A stretch of DNA of 64,000 nucleotides from Sipunculus nudus (taxonomy: Eukaryota; Annelida; Sipuncula; Golfingiida; Sipunculidae): NCBI GenBank assembly GCA_026874595.1, contig CM049308.1:13783501-13847500 (forward strand), written 5' to 3'. Under the pieces are notes generated by a model. It worked only from the letters and a program-made list of their open reading frames with translations. It had not been told where the DNA came from and did no database searches. The stretch's first letter is position 1. Each line of letters begins with the position of its first letter. This document shows positions 50,001 to 56,950 of the stretch, piece after piece. The translations under genes and the position numbers were made by a program.

Positions 50001-52436
50001 GACCCCAAAATCAATTGGGATCTTGCCTTTTTAATTGGATATATATAAGTCAAGTTTGAAATCCATACATAAAAAAAGCGGAAATTATCATCCGGAAAGT
50101 AATTTTTATGACAGACAGCTCCTATGGCCTTGACCTTTGACCTTGTGACCCCAAAATTGATATGGATCATCCTCTATTGGCTGGTGAACAATATGTGCAA
50201 GATAAAAGGTCTGAGATGAAAAGTTTGGCTGAAAATGCATCAACAATCTTTTTAAAGATGTGTCCTGTGACCTTTGACCTCGTGACCCCAAAATTTCAAT
50301 TGGGATTTTGCCTTTTTAATTGGATATATATAAGTCAAGTTTGAAATCCATACATAAAAAAAGCTGAAATTATCATCCGGAAAGTAATTTTTATGACAGA
50401 CAGCTCCTGTGGCCTTGACCTTTGACCTCATGCCCCCCAAAATTGATGTAGATCATTTACTACTGGCAAGTGAGCTATATGTTCAAAATGGAAGACCTGG
50501 GATGAAAAGTTTGGCTTAAAACGCATCCATAATATCTTTAAGATGTGAGTCTAGTGATTTTGACCTTTGACCTTGTGACTTTACTTTAGTGATGTCATAC
50601 ATAAGTCATGTTTAAAATCCATATGGCTATCAACACTGGAGATGTCATAAGAGGTGTGTGATTTTCACCAAATATGGAAATATTAAAGGTCACAGCCACT
50701 CGCATGGTAAAGGTCATGACCCCAATTTAAAAGGACCTAATCCCATAACCTATTAACCCATGTCTATGTATATGCATAATATGAAAGAAATCAGTCCATT
50801 AGTTTTTAACTTATAATGCTCACAGTACTGTTAAGTGGCGATGTTGGAGGTATAAAACCGCAAGAAAACAAGAAAAGGATAACAGTTGGCGCCACCAGTT
50901 TCTGGGACATGACATCACTATCTAAGACCTACGGTAAAGTTGATTTTTGGAACAATCCATGCAAGATTTCTTGAGATATCTAAGAATTTGTGTCATTTTC
51001 CCCCAAAATGGATTTATTCAAGTTCAAGGTCACTCTCCTGGTTAAGGTCATGACCCCATTTTTAATAGAATTCTTCCTCTCACCCATATCTATGCACATG
51101 TCAAGTTTGGTAAAGATCTGTAAAATATTTTTTGAGTTATCGCGTCCAAACAAAATCTCTGCGGCGGTGGCGGCGCAACCGTGCTTAAACCATAGTATCC
51201 CAACTTTGTCTGGGGTGACAATAACATACTGTAGTATTTCCTGGCACAATGGTCAACGAACAAGCTTGTATCACAATAAAAAAATTTTTTAAATAATTTT
51301 GTTGTTGTTTATTAGGGGCATTTTTTTTATTCATTTTGTGGTGTAGTAGCCAGTAATGGCCACTTTTGAAGTATTGACTGGGCCAGCTAGAGCCTGCTTT
51401 AGCCAGCGGTTAAAGCCGGGGGTAGCTCTTACTGGCCAACCCTGGTCACTCTCCATGTCTCAAATGGTGGTGTTTGGTTTTGCAGAGGTGGAGAAAACTG
51501 GAGAAAGGCCTTACCCAAGAAACCTTCACACCTCAAGACCACACTTAACAATTAAATCAAGACAAATATACTGTAACAGTACACCTGACTGTGAACTGTA
51601 TAACTTTAAGGAGACTTGATTCAATTTAATTATTGATATAATTACAAATATCAAAGCCTTTATATTATATTTTTCAATGTGACTTGATTACTGCACAAAA
51701 TCATAAGATTCTGCCAGAGAGGAAGATCTGAAGTTTTCTTCCAAAATGACATTAAGTTATGCACTTAAAACATTTAGGTATCTCATGTGATAATTAAATC
51801 TTCTTATTTGTTACTGCTCTGATATATGATGCATGATTTAAGGTGGCTTTCTTTGTTAAAAAAATAAAGCTGTGCTTACTACATATATACTGCTGAACTG
51901 TCTTTAAGCTGAGGTACCGATAAAGGTATATAAACTAGAAATTGATTTCTTCTTGCCAATGCAGATAATCCCTCCCCCCCCAAGAAAACACCAGAATAAC
52001 AAATTAAGATCATAAGAACAGAGCTTGAGCATGATTTATATGATCAAAACTATGATAAATTCCACCTACCTGAAAGTATTTTTGTCATGGTGTCAACAGC
52101 ACTGGAGATGACTGATTTTAATTTCTTTTGTTCATCGCTATTTAGCTCGTAATCAATATTGGAGTAATGTATATGAATCCTCAGTGGCTGATACAGAGAT
52201 GATACAGCCCTGCGCTTCCTCCCTGCAGAGCCAGGTGGCTGGATCTGTATCCTCCTCATCAATGGTGGCAGTGTCGGTTTTGCCGTTTCCTCCATAATAC
52301 TGACATGATATTTTATCACTTTCTTTGGAATATTTGTTGACTGTACTTTATCATAAACACATGACGGTGAGCTATAACAACACAGGGTTAGCGTGATTAA
52401 TGTCCTAAAAACAAAGCTCCTCTTCATAAGCACCAT
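4409..52436 (-). CDS. CIROP-like: M8 leishmanolysin-like zinc metallopeptidase, membrane-anchored, CIROP/LMLN2-like (whole gene, 16 coding exons)
   Basis: Sixteen exons join in consistent phase: 52436-52070, 40566-40482, 34897-34843, 34070-33924, 32296-32168, 25505-25421, 24416-24259, 23200-23129, 22197-22095, 15352-15267, 14704-14597, 10567-10442, 8513-8387, 7093-6881, 6533-6431 and 4823-4409, giving 792 residues. Seen: signal peptide, C26 in a CVYD switch motif, RKRR at 73-76, HELIH at 265-269, H349 in SHW, M360 eleven residues later as in gp63, the M8 signature DTGWY, Cys-rich modules, a SEA-like domain, a transmembrane helix and a cytoplasmic tail. Known: M8 enzymes are zinc metzincins activated by prodomain removal. 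Inference: a type I cell-surface or secretory-pathway protease; all catalytic residues are intact. LMLN2/CIROP acts in vertebrate left-right patterning. Orthology to CIROP rather than LMLN rests on length and the TM tail and is less certain (about 0.65) than M8 membership (about 0.98). Confidence 0.93.
4824..6430. other. Intron 15: nothing recognised
   Basis: AT-rich intron. Open frames near 5483-5734 have no recognisable features and are treated as chance. Confidence 0.6.
6431..6533 (-). CDS. CIROP-like: Exon 15: second part of SEA-like domain (aa 621-654)
   Basis: Acceptor CTTTTCAG, donor CAA|GTAAGA. In the phase set by exon 14 it reads [19 protein letters not shown] then [15 protein letters not shown]; the other two frames contain stops. 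It completes the beta-alpha-beta pattern and leads straight to the transmembrane exon. Confidence 0.92.
6881..7093 (-). CDS. CIROP-like: Exon 14: first part of a SEA-like juxtamembrane domain (aa 550-620)
   Basis: Shown with the innermost acceptor (exon start 7093), which joins exon 13 in phase 1; donor ATG|GTAAGT. It contains a helix ([15 protein letters not shown]) and a strand, [14 protein letters not shown]. This matches the F..AV...LA..L...R.....L.AGS..V.F.. pattern of SEA-like modules. Nine further acceptor copies at 66-bp steps (exon starts 7159 to 7687) would each add 22 residues, so the true 5' end is uncertain. Confidence 0.88.
7049..7692 (-). repeat. 66-bp tandem array carrying ten copies of the exon 14 acceptor
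   Basis: About 9.7 copies of an exact 66-bp unit without indels. Each unit contains GTTTTTCAG|CTGATG, the exon 14 3' splice site plus about 45 exon bases. Acceptors lie at exon-start positions 7093, 7159, 7225, 7291, 7357, 7423, 7489, 7555, 7621 and 7687. The period is 22 codons and the exon 14 frame has no stop across the array. Substitutions cluster in one short segment (LAD, LAV, SAG, SAV, LAG, SAN variants). Confidence 0.95.
8387..8513 (-). CDS. CIROP-like: Exon 13: end of M8 domain and Thr/Pro linker (aa 508-549)
   Basis: Acceptor ATACTGCAG, donor GGTG|GTAAGC. It starts [17 protein letters not shown], the last conserved M8 Cys pair, then a Thr/Pro-rich stretch ([12 protein letters not shown]) likely to be an O-glycosylated linker. 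It ends in phase 1. Confidence 0.93.
8662..9753 (+). mobile_element. Helentron-like (HINE/pearl-type) element, two joined 3' modules, in intron 12
   Basis: Begins with GGGGTCATAATGCTCAGCTGA. It contains two family core units, one with the GGTGGCGCCACC palindrome (8957-8968). A hairpin terminus occurs at about 9303 and again at 9753 (TAGTCAGCTGAGCTAAAAT). No transposase coding seen. Confidence 0.6.
9754..10441. other. Intron 12 remainder
   Basis: AT-rich, no gene seen. The last 30 bases before the exon 12 donor are a 15-bp direct duplication. Confidence 0.5.
10412..10441 (-). repeat. 15-bp direct duplication at the exon 12 donor
   Basis: Two perfect adjacent copies of TTGGTAATCACTAAC (10412-10426 and 10427-10441 on plus). 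On the minus strand each yields GTTAGT, so the 5' splice signal is present twice, 15 nt apart and in frame. Confidence 0.9.
10442..10567 (-). CDS. CIROP-like: Exon 12: Cys-rich module (aa 466-507)
   Basis: Acceptor GTATTACAG, donor AAG|GTTAGT, 42 codons in phase 0. It encodes GRCYKHRC and [12 protein letters not shown], matching the M8 pattern G.CY...C ... W..CP..G. A 15-bp direct duplication abuts the donor and supplies a second GTTAGT. Confidence 0.93.
11250..14273 (+). mobile_element. Composite Helentron-like element in intron 11
   Basis: Starts with an AAGGGGCCCATGAGTC header then GCTCAGCTG. A second header (GGACCCATGGGTCACGG) lies at about 11865. Hairpin termini end near 13716 and 14273 (GTCAGCTGAGCTAAAAA). 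The first about 600 bp recur at 36429-37033, and the last about 1.3 kb recur at 37600-39049. No transposase coding seen. Confidence 0.6.
14597..14704 (-). CDS. CIROP-like: Exon 11: M8 C-terminal domain (aa 430-465)
   Basis: Acceptor GGTTTCAG, donor CAG|GTAAAA, 36 codons in phase 0. It contains three cysteines (NC, GEC, SRC), typical of the disulfide-rich C-terminal part of M8 peptidases. Confidence 0.9.
15267..15352 (-). CDS. CIROP-like: Exon 10: M8 C-terminal Cys-rich domain (aa 401-429)
   Basis: Two AG sites lie about 10 nt apart. The one giving AG|GATGCC is in phase and reads [12 protein letters not shown], continuing WGKG of exon 9 as in other M8 proteins; the upstream AG would shift the frame. 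Donor CAG|GTGAAA. Confidence 0.92.
15578..15598 (+). repeat. Poly-C tract in intron 9
   Basis: Uninterrupted run of about 21 C. A similar run lies at 16044-16066. Confidence 0.95.
16044..16066 (+). repeat. Second poly-C tract in intron 9
   Basis: Run of about 23 C, under 500 bp from the previous one. Confidence 0.95.
16178..19913 (+). mobile_element. Large Helentron-like element with tandem cores in intron 9
   Basis: Header TGACCCATGGGTCATGACG and GCTCAGCTGAC at the 5' end; hairpin terminus GTCAGCTGAGCTAAAAA at 19913. Inside are about 280-bp repeats (16490-17460) ending in a GTATCCGC / GCGGATAC inverted repeat at about 17530, followed by about seven 336-350 bp units (17530-19860). It probably carries a second element inserted in its left half. 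No protein-coding capacity recognised. Confidence 0.65.
17530..19860 (+). repeat. Tandem array of ~336-350 bp units
   Basis: About seven units, each beginning near ACAGGTGGCGCCACCAGTC and containing ATATGGGTAACAGAGACC. The palindrome recurs at 18560, 18896, 19232 and 19569, a spacing of 336-337 bp. Units around 18,763-18,954 and 19,099-19,290 are virtually identical, so expansion is recent. Confidence 0.9.
22095..22197 (-). CDS. CIROP-like: Exon 9: M8 signature DTGWY (aa 367-400)
   Basis: Acceptor TTTGTTGCAG, donor AAAAG|GTAAGT. It contains [20 protein letters not shown] and AEPYIWGK, the strongly conserved end of the M8 catalytic domain. It ends in phase 1. Confidence 0.97.
23129..23200 (-). 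CDS. CIROP-like: Exon 8: third zinc ligand and Met-turn (aa 343-366)
   Basis: Acceptor TTAATACAG, donor CAG|GTAATC, 24 codons in phase 0. It encodes [21 protein letters not shown]349 in SHW is the third zinc ligand. M360, eleven residues later in LMA, matches the gp63 Met-turn spacing. Confidence 0.96.
24259..24416 (-). CDS. CIROP-like: Exon 7: M8 catalytic domain (aa 290-342)
   Basis: Acceptor TATTTTAG, donor GAG|GTAAGC. It encodes [19 protein letters not shown], matching the family pattern V.TP.V...A..HFGC, then FGPVLETE before the third zinc ligand. The acceptor and the first 17-20 exon bases are the seed of the roughly 52-bp array at 24405-25185. Confidence 0.95.
24405..25185 (-). repeat. 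~52-bp tandem array made from the exon 7 acceptor
   Basis: About 15 diverged units. On the minus strand each reads roughly TAGACCTACAGAATCTGTG then CATGTTATTTTAG|GGAGCAGTG and TACAGTGTTCT. The last part is the exon 7 3' splice site plus its first 17-20 bases. The unit at 24405-24458 is the functional one. Confidence 0.92.
25421..25505 (-). CDS. CIROP-like: Exon 6: active-site helix [10 protein letters not shown] (aa 262-289)
   Basis: Acceptor TTCTACAG, donor ACAG|GTAACA. It encodes [18 protein letters not shown]265 and H269 are zinc ligands and E266 is the catalytic base; the HExxHxLGF form is the M8 hallmark. The exon ends in phase 1. Confidence 0.97.
25660..27420 (+). repeat. Dispersed repeat family, two regions in intron 5
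   Basis: 25700-25920 and 26970-27150 share GGCCTAATGC, CAATGGGATATACATCAGG, TATAATGCTTCCATG and GCAAGTATTAAACATTTTG. A third copy is at about 45405-45510. Short units with a CACCA(G/C)(T/A)GTCTTG motif follow each. Origin unknown. Confidence 0.55.
27560..27880 (+). repeat. Imperfect minisatellite in intron 5
   Basis: Repeats of CACTGAGTGAACTCTTGACC alternate with CAGTCTGCCAAAGCTATAAA. No coding role seen. Confidence 0.7.
28380..31475 (+). repeat. Two copies of a repeat family ending CATAAGCTCACAGGTTC, flanking a GC-rich island
   Basis: Copies end at about 29430 and 31472; a third copy is at 45940-46667. They share CAGCTTCCTGTA, TTTGGTGATGATAGCTCC and the terminus AAGCTCACAGGTTCACTAAA. The family looks like a non-coding mobile element. 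Confidence 0.6.
29480..30690 (-). pseudogene. GC-rich coding-like island, possible retroelement remnant
   Basis: Base composition is clearly richer in GC than the surroundings. The minus strand has a 139-codon open frame (30351-29932) containing [15 protein letters not shown] and Pro/Gln-rich text. Further coding-like text in shifted frames continues to about 29600. I recognise no domain. Inference: a decayed gag-like or other retrotransposon fragment; it could also be an unrelated pseudogene. Confidence 0.35.
31670..32190 (-). repeat. ~31-bp tandem array made from the exon 5 donor
   Basis: About 15 diverged units. On the minus strand units read CAGACAAACTTAAACTG|GTAAGTA, matching the end of exon 5 (GACAAACTTAAATTG) and its donor GTAAGTA. 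Several units keep an intact GTAAGT. The array lies inside intron 5, immediately after the real donor. Confidence 0.92.
32168..32296 (-). CDS. CIROP-like: Exon 5: M8 catalytic domain (aa 219-261)
   Basis: Acceptor ATTTCCAG, donor TTG|GTAAGT, 43 codons in phase 0. It carries [11 protein letters not shown] and [11 protein letters not shown], the signature just before the active-site helix. Its 3' end and donor have been copied into a tandem array in the adjacent intron (31670-32190). Confidence 0.96.
33264..33880 (+). mobile_element. Short Helentron-like element in intron 4
   Basis: Header GAGGGACCAAGGCTCTCAGCTG at the 5' side (33269-33290) and terminus ACAGTCAGCTGAGCTAAAA at 33880. The core holds TGACCTTGACCTTTGACC repeats. 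Confidence 0.6.
33924..34070 (-). CDS. CIROP-like: Exon 4: M8 catalytic domain (aa 170-218)
   Basis: Acceptor TTGTTTCAG, donor CTG|GTGAGT, 49 codons in phase 0. It begins IPEEHLE and contains the M8-type stretch [17 protein letters not shown], matching the DADFVLYV..A....C pattern of the family. Confidence 0.95.
34843..34897 (-). CDS. CIROP-like: Exon 3: M8 N-domain (aa 151-169)
   Basis: A 55-nt exon between GTCTTTTAG and GTGAGA. It encodes [18 protein letters not shown], with two cysteines likely paired with those of exon 2, and leads in phase 0 into IPEEHL of exon 4. Confidence 0.88.
34898..35980. other. Left part of intron 2: diffuse repeats, no gene
   Basis: Contains GACCTTGAAGATCCAGGTCA-type phrases like those at 48.3-51.2 kb; otherwise AT-rich. 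Confidence 0.4.
35985..39998 (+). mobile_element. Non-coding element with GTATCCCCAGACAA inverted ends, interrupted by a nested insertion
   Basis: Starts TTCTTGGCACCGCAGATGCC and TAGTATCCCCAGACAA; ends TTTGTCTGGGGATAC at about 39998 after a CGGCGG-rich stretch. The ends are inverted repeats. It belongs to the same family as 48341-51222 and is interrupted at 36429-39049. Confidence 0.6.
36429..39049 (+). mobile_element. Helentron-like element nested inside another repeat
   Basis: Begins CAAGGGACCTATGGGTCGC then GGCGCTCAGCTG; ends TAGTCAGCTGAGCTAAAAA. On both sides the host repeat continues: GACCTTGAA on the left and TGCATCAAGGTCATCC on the right, matching the uninterrupted phrase at about 39184. 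This defines the element ends and its 2.6-kb length. Confidence 0.75.
40482..40566 (-). CDS. CIROP-like: Exon 2: M8 N-domain (aa 123-150)
   Basis: Acceptor TTTTTCAG and donor AA|GTGAGT. Read in phase 1 it gives [11 protein letters not shown], then CKSKWGSG and KDK, joining CGIV of exon 3. This is the M8 segment following the first strand. One of the other two frames has an internal stop; the remaining one is open but does not fit the phase of exon 1. It is separated from exon 1 by an 11.5-kb intron. Confidence 0.88.
40672..41160 (+). repeat. Element header fragment and (TA)n microsatellite in intron 1
   Basis: A HINE-type header (AACAAGGGACCCATGGGTCAC) at about 40672 without a matching terminus nearby. 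(TA)n occupies about 40999-41049 and a poly-G run lies at about 41150. Confidence 0.6.
43976..44032 (+). repeat. Short tandem repeat, CTTTAATTTYCCCA unit
   Basis: Four imperfect copies of a 13-16 bp unit in intron 1. Confidence 0.8.
44560..44766 (+). mobile_element. Repeat ending in a CCCCTTTGGGG hairpin
   Basis: GACGTGGATGCAGACATGG-type text followed by AATAAGCTCCCCTTTGGGGC, a perfect short hairpin. It resembles the 3' end of another non-coding mobile family; the left limit is uncertain. Confidence 0.4.
45940..46667 (+). repeat. Third copy of the CATAAGCTCACAGGTTC family
   Basis: Parallels 28.4-31.5 kb throughout and ends CATAAGCTCACAGGTTCACT at about 46659. Confidence 0.65.
46668..48340. 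other. Intron 1 segment: nothing recognised
   Basis: AT-rich. Open frames at 46822-47043 and 47092-47313 have no recognisable features. Confidence 0.5.
48341..51222 (+). mobile_element. Non-coding element with GTATCCCCAGACA ends and two kinds of internal tandem repeats
   Basis: Starts TTCTTGGCACCTGCGGGTGCC, TAGTATCCCCAGACAA; ends TTTGTCTGGGGTGAC after a GGCGGTGGCGGCG stretch. Left part: about 280-bp units with GGTGGYGCCACC (48566, 48849, 49129). Middle (49200-50550): about 290-bp units with GGTCTGAGATGAAAAGTTTG and TGACCTTTGACCT motifs. The 180-codon frame at 48745-49287 is repeat-derived. Confidence 0.65.
52070..52436 (-). CDS. CIROP-like: Exon 1: signal peptide, propeptide, start of M8 domain (aa 1-122)
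   Basis: ATG at 52436-52434 has G at +4 and an in-frame TAG nine bases upstream (52445-52443), which fixes the start; a second Met is residue 4. Residues 1-22 form a basic then hydrophobic signal peptide. SCVYD (25-29) aligns with the CIHD cysteine switch of gp63. RKRR (73-76) followed by Ala is a furin-type processing site. The mature domain begins with the typical LRIHIHY strand. The donor after TCAG is GTAGGT, phase 1. The exon probably extends 5' as UTR to an acceptor at 52609-52610. Confidence 0.93.
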
Positions 52437-52608
52437 GACGTGCTATTCATCTATTACACCAGCCATAAAAATCAGTACTTTGTCTTCAATGAAAACCCTG
52501 TTTATGTTACAAATCCTTGAAACAAACTGGGTGAGCCCATGACTGACTCCTGCTAGATGCACCTCTGCTCGTAAAATACACTTTGCACTTTGGATGACAT
52601 CATACTAT
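52437..52608 (-). other. Probable 5' UTR part of exon 1
   Basis: A good acceptor (TCTCTTTTGCAG) ends at 52609 on the minus strand, 172 nt before the start codon. The stretch has an in-frame stop just upstream of the ATG and no continuing reading frame, as expected for leader sequence. Confidence 0.6.
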
Positions 52609-53844
52609 CTGCAAAAGAGAGAACAAGGGATAAATTGTATTAGGGTCATTCCACAAAAAATGAACAGATTTAAGAACATTTCTTAACTTAACAAACTGGA
52701 TTTGCTTCACTTATGTAAATTATGCCAATTGCCATTGTACTCACCAGGGTTGTCAATTTCCCAGGAAATAAGCATATTTCCCAGGGCAGTGTGAATTTCT
52801 GGGATTTCCTTGAAATTACCAGGAATTATACTAATCTATGAAATATACCCAAAACACTACAGACAGCTTTAAGGTGAGACTAATAATTCTATAATTTATA
52901 GGATTAATGGTCCAACCCCTCCACAGCTCACCAAGTATATTTCATAAATTGTCTAAAATTATTATGACTATGCAGGTAACTCCTCCTGTCTGTTTTCTGA
53001 ATTTATCTTTATCAAGTCTCATTCACACCCTATATGTGGTAATTATGACAAAATAAACCAACGTTTTACTTACTTGGGCACCACAGAGGGTCTGAGAGAC
53101 TGAGATACTGCATTATATAAGGGGCCAGTATCAGCTAAAGTTGTACTGGTAATCATGTAAACTTCCCCTGCAATGGTGCTTTTCTAAACAAGATTATCTA
53201 ACAAATCAATGTGATTGTGGGGCTAGACTTTAGCCATCATAATACCTTTAATAGCATACTTGAATGGACACATTTGGCAGTATCTAGAAGTATATATACA
53301 TATGATGCACCATATAACCATAACCTTAGAATCAGTTACATTTATCATCACAAGAAAAAGAAATGACTGATGAAGTCAAATTGAGATTTAGATGTAAACA
53401 ATTCTTAATTGAGTTCAATGAATAAAAAGTGACAGCTTGGAATCATAAGAATCTTCATATTTTTTTTCAGCACTTCCCTTATCATACTATAATTCACGGG
53501 AATCTGTTTGTTTGTTTGTCTGTCTGTCTGTCCGGATTCATTTGCACCCTAGGGATCGCACGGTCGTCAAACTTCGTGGGAGGGTGCATCTTGGTCCAGG
53601 TAAGAACGAGTTTATATTTTTTAGGCGTTTGGTAAAGAAATGGCCTCAAAATCGATAAAATATTATGGGTTTAATACCTGTGCTGTGCCATGGCCATTCT
53701 CACATAGTGCGCCCACATCGTCCTCAATCTCCTCTCGCTAACCAATCAAATCAAACCTGACATAGTCTGCCAAACATTCACTACGTGTCGGCCTTTTCTA
53801 AGCAGTCCGCTAGGTCAACACAAATGAATGTTGTTGTGGGTTGA

Positions 53845-54095
53845 CCGAGGGGACGAATTTAGACCGGGAACATCTCACCACTGCCCATATCGGCAATTTT
53901 GGCACAAGTGAATCATGCTACGGGTTAATCGTTGGGACGAGTTGTTGTGGGTTAACCGCGGACACGAATTTAGACCGGGAACATCTCACCACTGCCCATA
54001 TCGGCAATTTTGGCACAAGTGAATCATGTTGCGGGTTAATCGTTGGGACCATTTTGGACGCGGAACATCTCACCCCTCGCCACATTTGTGTCAGT
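53845..54095 (+). repeat. 111-bp tandem repeat, 2.3 copies
   Basis: Copies start near 53855 and 53966 and a partial third near 54045. The unit contains GAATTTAGACCGGGAACATC. The period is 37 codons and one frame stays open, but the protein is not recognisable. Confidence 0.85.
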
Positions 54096-54149
54096 GCATT
54101 TCAAACATGCACGCCATGTCAGTGCTCACTCATAATTTAAGAAAAGTGT

Positions 54150-55340
54150 GGATGCAGGTACTGATATGGGTATATTCTAGTACTTTTTAATTCAAGCAAA
54201 ACAAAACTAATCAAACCATTTGAAGGTCAGATGTATCCCAAAATATACATATCCTACAACCTTTCTCTTTTATGTAGGTATCATTTTTAGCCTTGCTTTC
54301 TTTAAAAGAGGAATTGACATTGATGTTAGAAACTGACTACATTATAAGTAGACAGCAAACATGCTTATAAATTTATTATATTGAATGGGTTGAAACTACT
54401 TAACCAGTTTTTAATTCTTTAAACTTCTTTAAAATTTTCTTGTTAATTAAGTACACAAATAAACAGATATTTTATATTTCCTGGTCACATGAGTTTTTCC
54501 AATGGCAGGAATTTGTGGAAAAAAAATTACCACTCGTGAATTCCCAACATAGTGATTCCCAGACAACACCCTGGTACTCACTAGCAAGTATACAAAATTT
54601 TAAACCTATATCTTCAACAGTTCTTAAGATAGGGAGACTGTACAACTTTAATACACAGTTATATGTTTATAAAAATAAGGAGAATTTAAAGATACAAAAT
54701 ATGAAAAGATATATTGATCAATGTTATCAGATCTATCATATAGCAAGTCAGCCTAACGGCATTTGACAAGTTATGCATGAAATCACTCTCCAGGTCTCTT
54801 GGTCACTCCAGCATTTTGAATCTGTAATTCTCATAAATCAATTTTGTGATGTTCTGTTTCAATGCAATTATTATATAAATCAATATCATTGCCTCATTTT
54901 TTTCTAATTAAATGATCTTCTATAAAATAACATATATATAGATTCATTATTGTAATGTTTAGTATTCGTGAAAAAAAATTGAAAATTGGGCATAACCACA
55001 CATTTATAGTGCAAAACTGCACGATCTATATATACATATATATAGATATAATATATATACATATATATTTATATATATATATATTATATCATATGAGTGC
55101 GATTAGAATTTGGGGCAATGATACATAAAATGCGTTGACAATGTTGACAACTTATCATGTTTACCTGTCAAGCTCTAGACCACGATTTCAAATTGTCCAC
55201 CTTTGTAACCAGTAACGGAGAGCTGATTAATTTATAAACTCAATAATAATGATATTGACAGTGAGATTGATACTGCACTGTGACTGGTGATAGTGTTCAC
55301 TCTGGGCCGGTCACAGCATCTGCATCTGTCGCACACAAAC
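54150..55340. other. Leader intron, AT-rich
   Basis: No gene recognised. A TA-rich imperfect repeat lies at about 55020-55090. Confidence 0.5.
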
Positions 55341-55351
55341 TGAAAACTCAC

Positions 55352-55450
55352 CTGTACAGTTTTAACTCCTCGTTGCACACGACCTATCCACGAGTTAATT
55401 GGGTTATCAGGACACGGATAATGAGTTTAATTAATGTGTGCAACTGACAT
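55352..55450 (-). other. Candidate noncoding first exon (3' end well defined)
   Basis: The minus strand carries a near-perfect donor, ACAG|GTGAGT, at 55352/55351. It pairs naturally with the acceptor at 52609, giving a 2.7-kb leader intron. The 5' limit is arbitrary; I see no convincing TATA box upstream. Confidence 0.45.
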
Positions 55451-55662
55451 TTTCCGCTGTCACAAGCACTTTGCAAGTTTCCGGTTTGTTTCAGTCCAGT
55501 TGTTGTTTGACAATTTCGCCAGACGATATTACGCAAAAGTTATTTGCAACGACTTATGTGATTGGCTGATGCACATTGGTAACGGCTAAAATCCGAACGA
55601 CGAAAATCGGATGTAGTAGGCCAAGCACGATTACAGAGCAGGATTTTATAATCCATAATGCC

Positions 55663-55664
<2 letters not shown>

Positions 55665-55730
<66 letters not shown>
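55665..55730 (+). repeat. (TA)n microsatellite
   Basis: Perfect run of about 66 bp; it creates spurious open frames on both strands. Confidence 0.97.
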
Positions 55731-55734
<4 letters not shown>

Positions 55735-56629
55735 CAGGACTCGGTAGAAAAAGTACATTTTGTACATCTATGTATTTTCAGTGTAATTATAATGGGTGTA
55801 TAAAAACATGTTTACATGAGTCTAAAATTCAATATTATGCGAGCTACTCACTGTCCTATATATGCGATCAGCATTATTGTATAAGGTTAATTTATTGTTA
55901 ATAATAATAACTTGTAAGATACTTGTAAGATACTAGTGTTCTTGGCCCACAACAAAAATATTTTCAAACTATAGATAATAACTTATTCTTGTTCTAATAT
56001 TGATCCTTACACACACAAAATTCTAATATAAGAAAATTTTTTTTAAAGAATTATTAAGGTAAGTTTAAATATTTTTTTTTTGCATACGATGCAATTAAAA
56101 TGTACTTACTGAGTTTTATTAAATCTTCTTGTTATATTTATATATTTCACAGTTAAAAGGAAAGTACACCACATTTCAATGGTCCACTGTAATGTTTCAC
56201 GTGATTCTTCAAATATAATAGCAGTGATAAAACAACAGAATCTGTTCACTGTATATTGAGGAGATTTGATTGATAATGACTAACGGCAACTCGATCCCAT
56301 GCTGATCATTCTACCAGTAATTATAGTGTCATTCAAGCAAAGAATAAGTAAAACAAATTTAATAAAATAATGAAAACTTCCTTATATGGAATAGGTGTAA
56401 ACAGTTAAATATTTACTTAATCCACGACTCTTTATATTTGTCATATTTCTTAAATGATTTATAGACAGATAATGATTCTTAAGAATACATTAATACGTCA
56501 CACAATTACTTTTATTGTCATTATTGAGCAGAACGTAGCTATGTAAATAACATTTCGTACATTTGTTTACACATTTATATATAAATTACACTGTAAATAT
56601 ACATGTGTATTATGATTTTACTGTTTGCA

Positions 56630-56950
56630 GGCATAAATTGCAGCAGAGCTTGACGACAGGCTTTGCATCCGACCTGGCATCTGACATGCGACATCTGGGG
56701 TTAAGTCTGCACGCTGTAATTAGACTGGTTTCGTGTCTCACGAAATCCCTCAGTGATTTTTCTGAATGACATGTAAACAACGGCCCGCGTAAGAAACGGT
56801 CAATTGGTAGAGTTTGTCTCTTCCTCAGAACGGGCGCGGGCTCACCAGATTGTTGGGGACCCAGCAAGCCTGAGCGTCAGTTATCTGATGATCGCCCGGG
56901 TGCCGATACCGGCAACGGCGTGAAACTCGGAGTAACAACACGATGCTCCA
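56630..56950. other. GC-richer island upstream of the gene
   Basis: Has clustered CpG (CGGGCGCGGG, CGCCCGGG, CCGGCAACGGCG) in an AT-rich setting. It could be a promoter or first-exon region of the minus-strand gene or of an unseen gene. No reading frame recognised. Confidence 0.3.

Noticed and set aside
53065..53125. Minus-strand donor-like CCCAA|GTAAGTA with TTATATAA upstream as an alternative first exon
   Set aside because: The TATA-to-donor distance is too short for a convincing exon; the donor at 55352 is better.
55540..55803. Open frames on both strands rich in Tyr-Ile repeats
   Set aside because: Translations of the (TA)n microsatellite.
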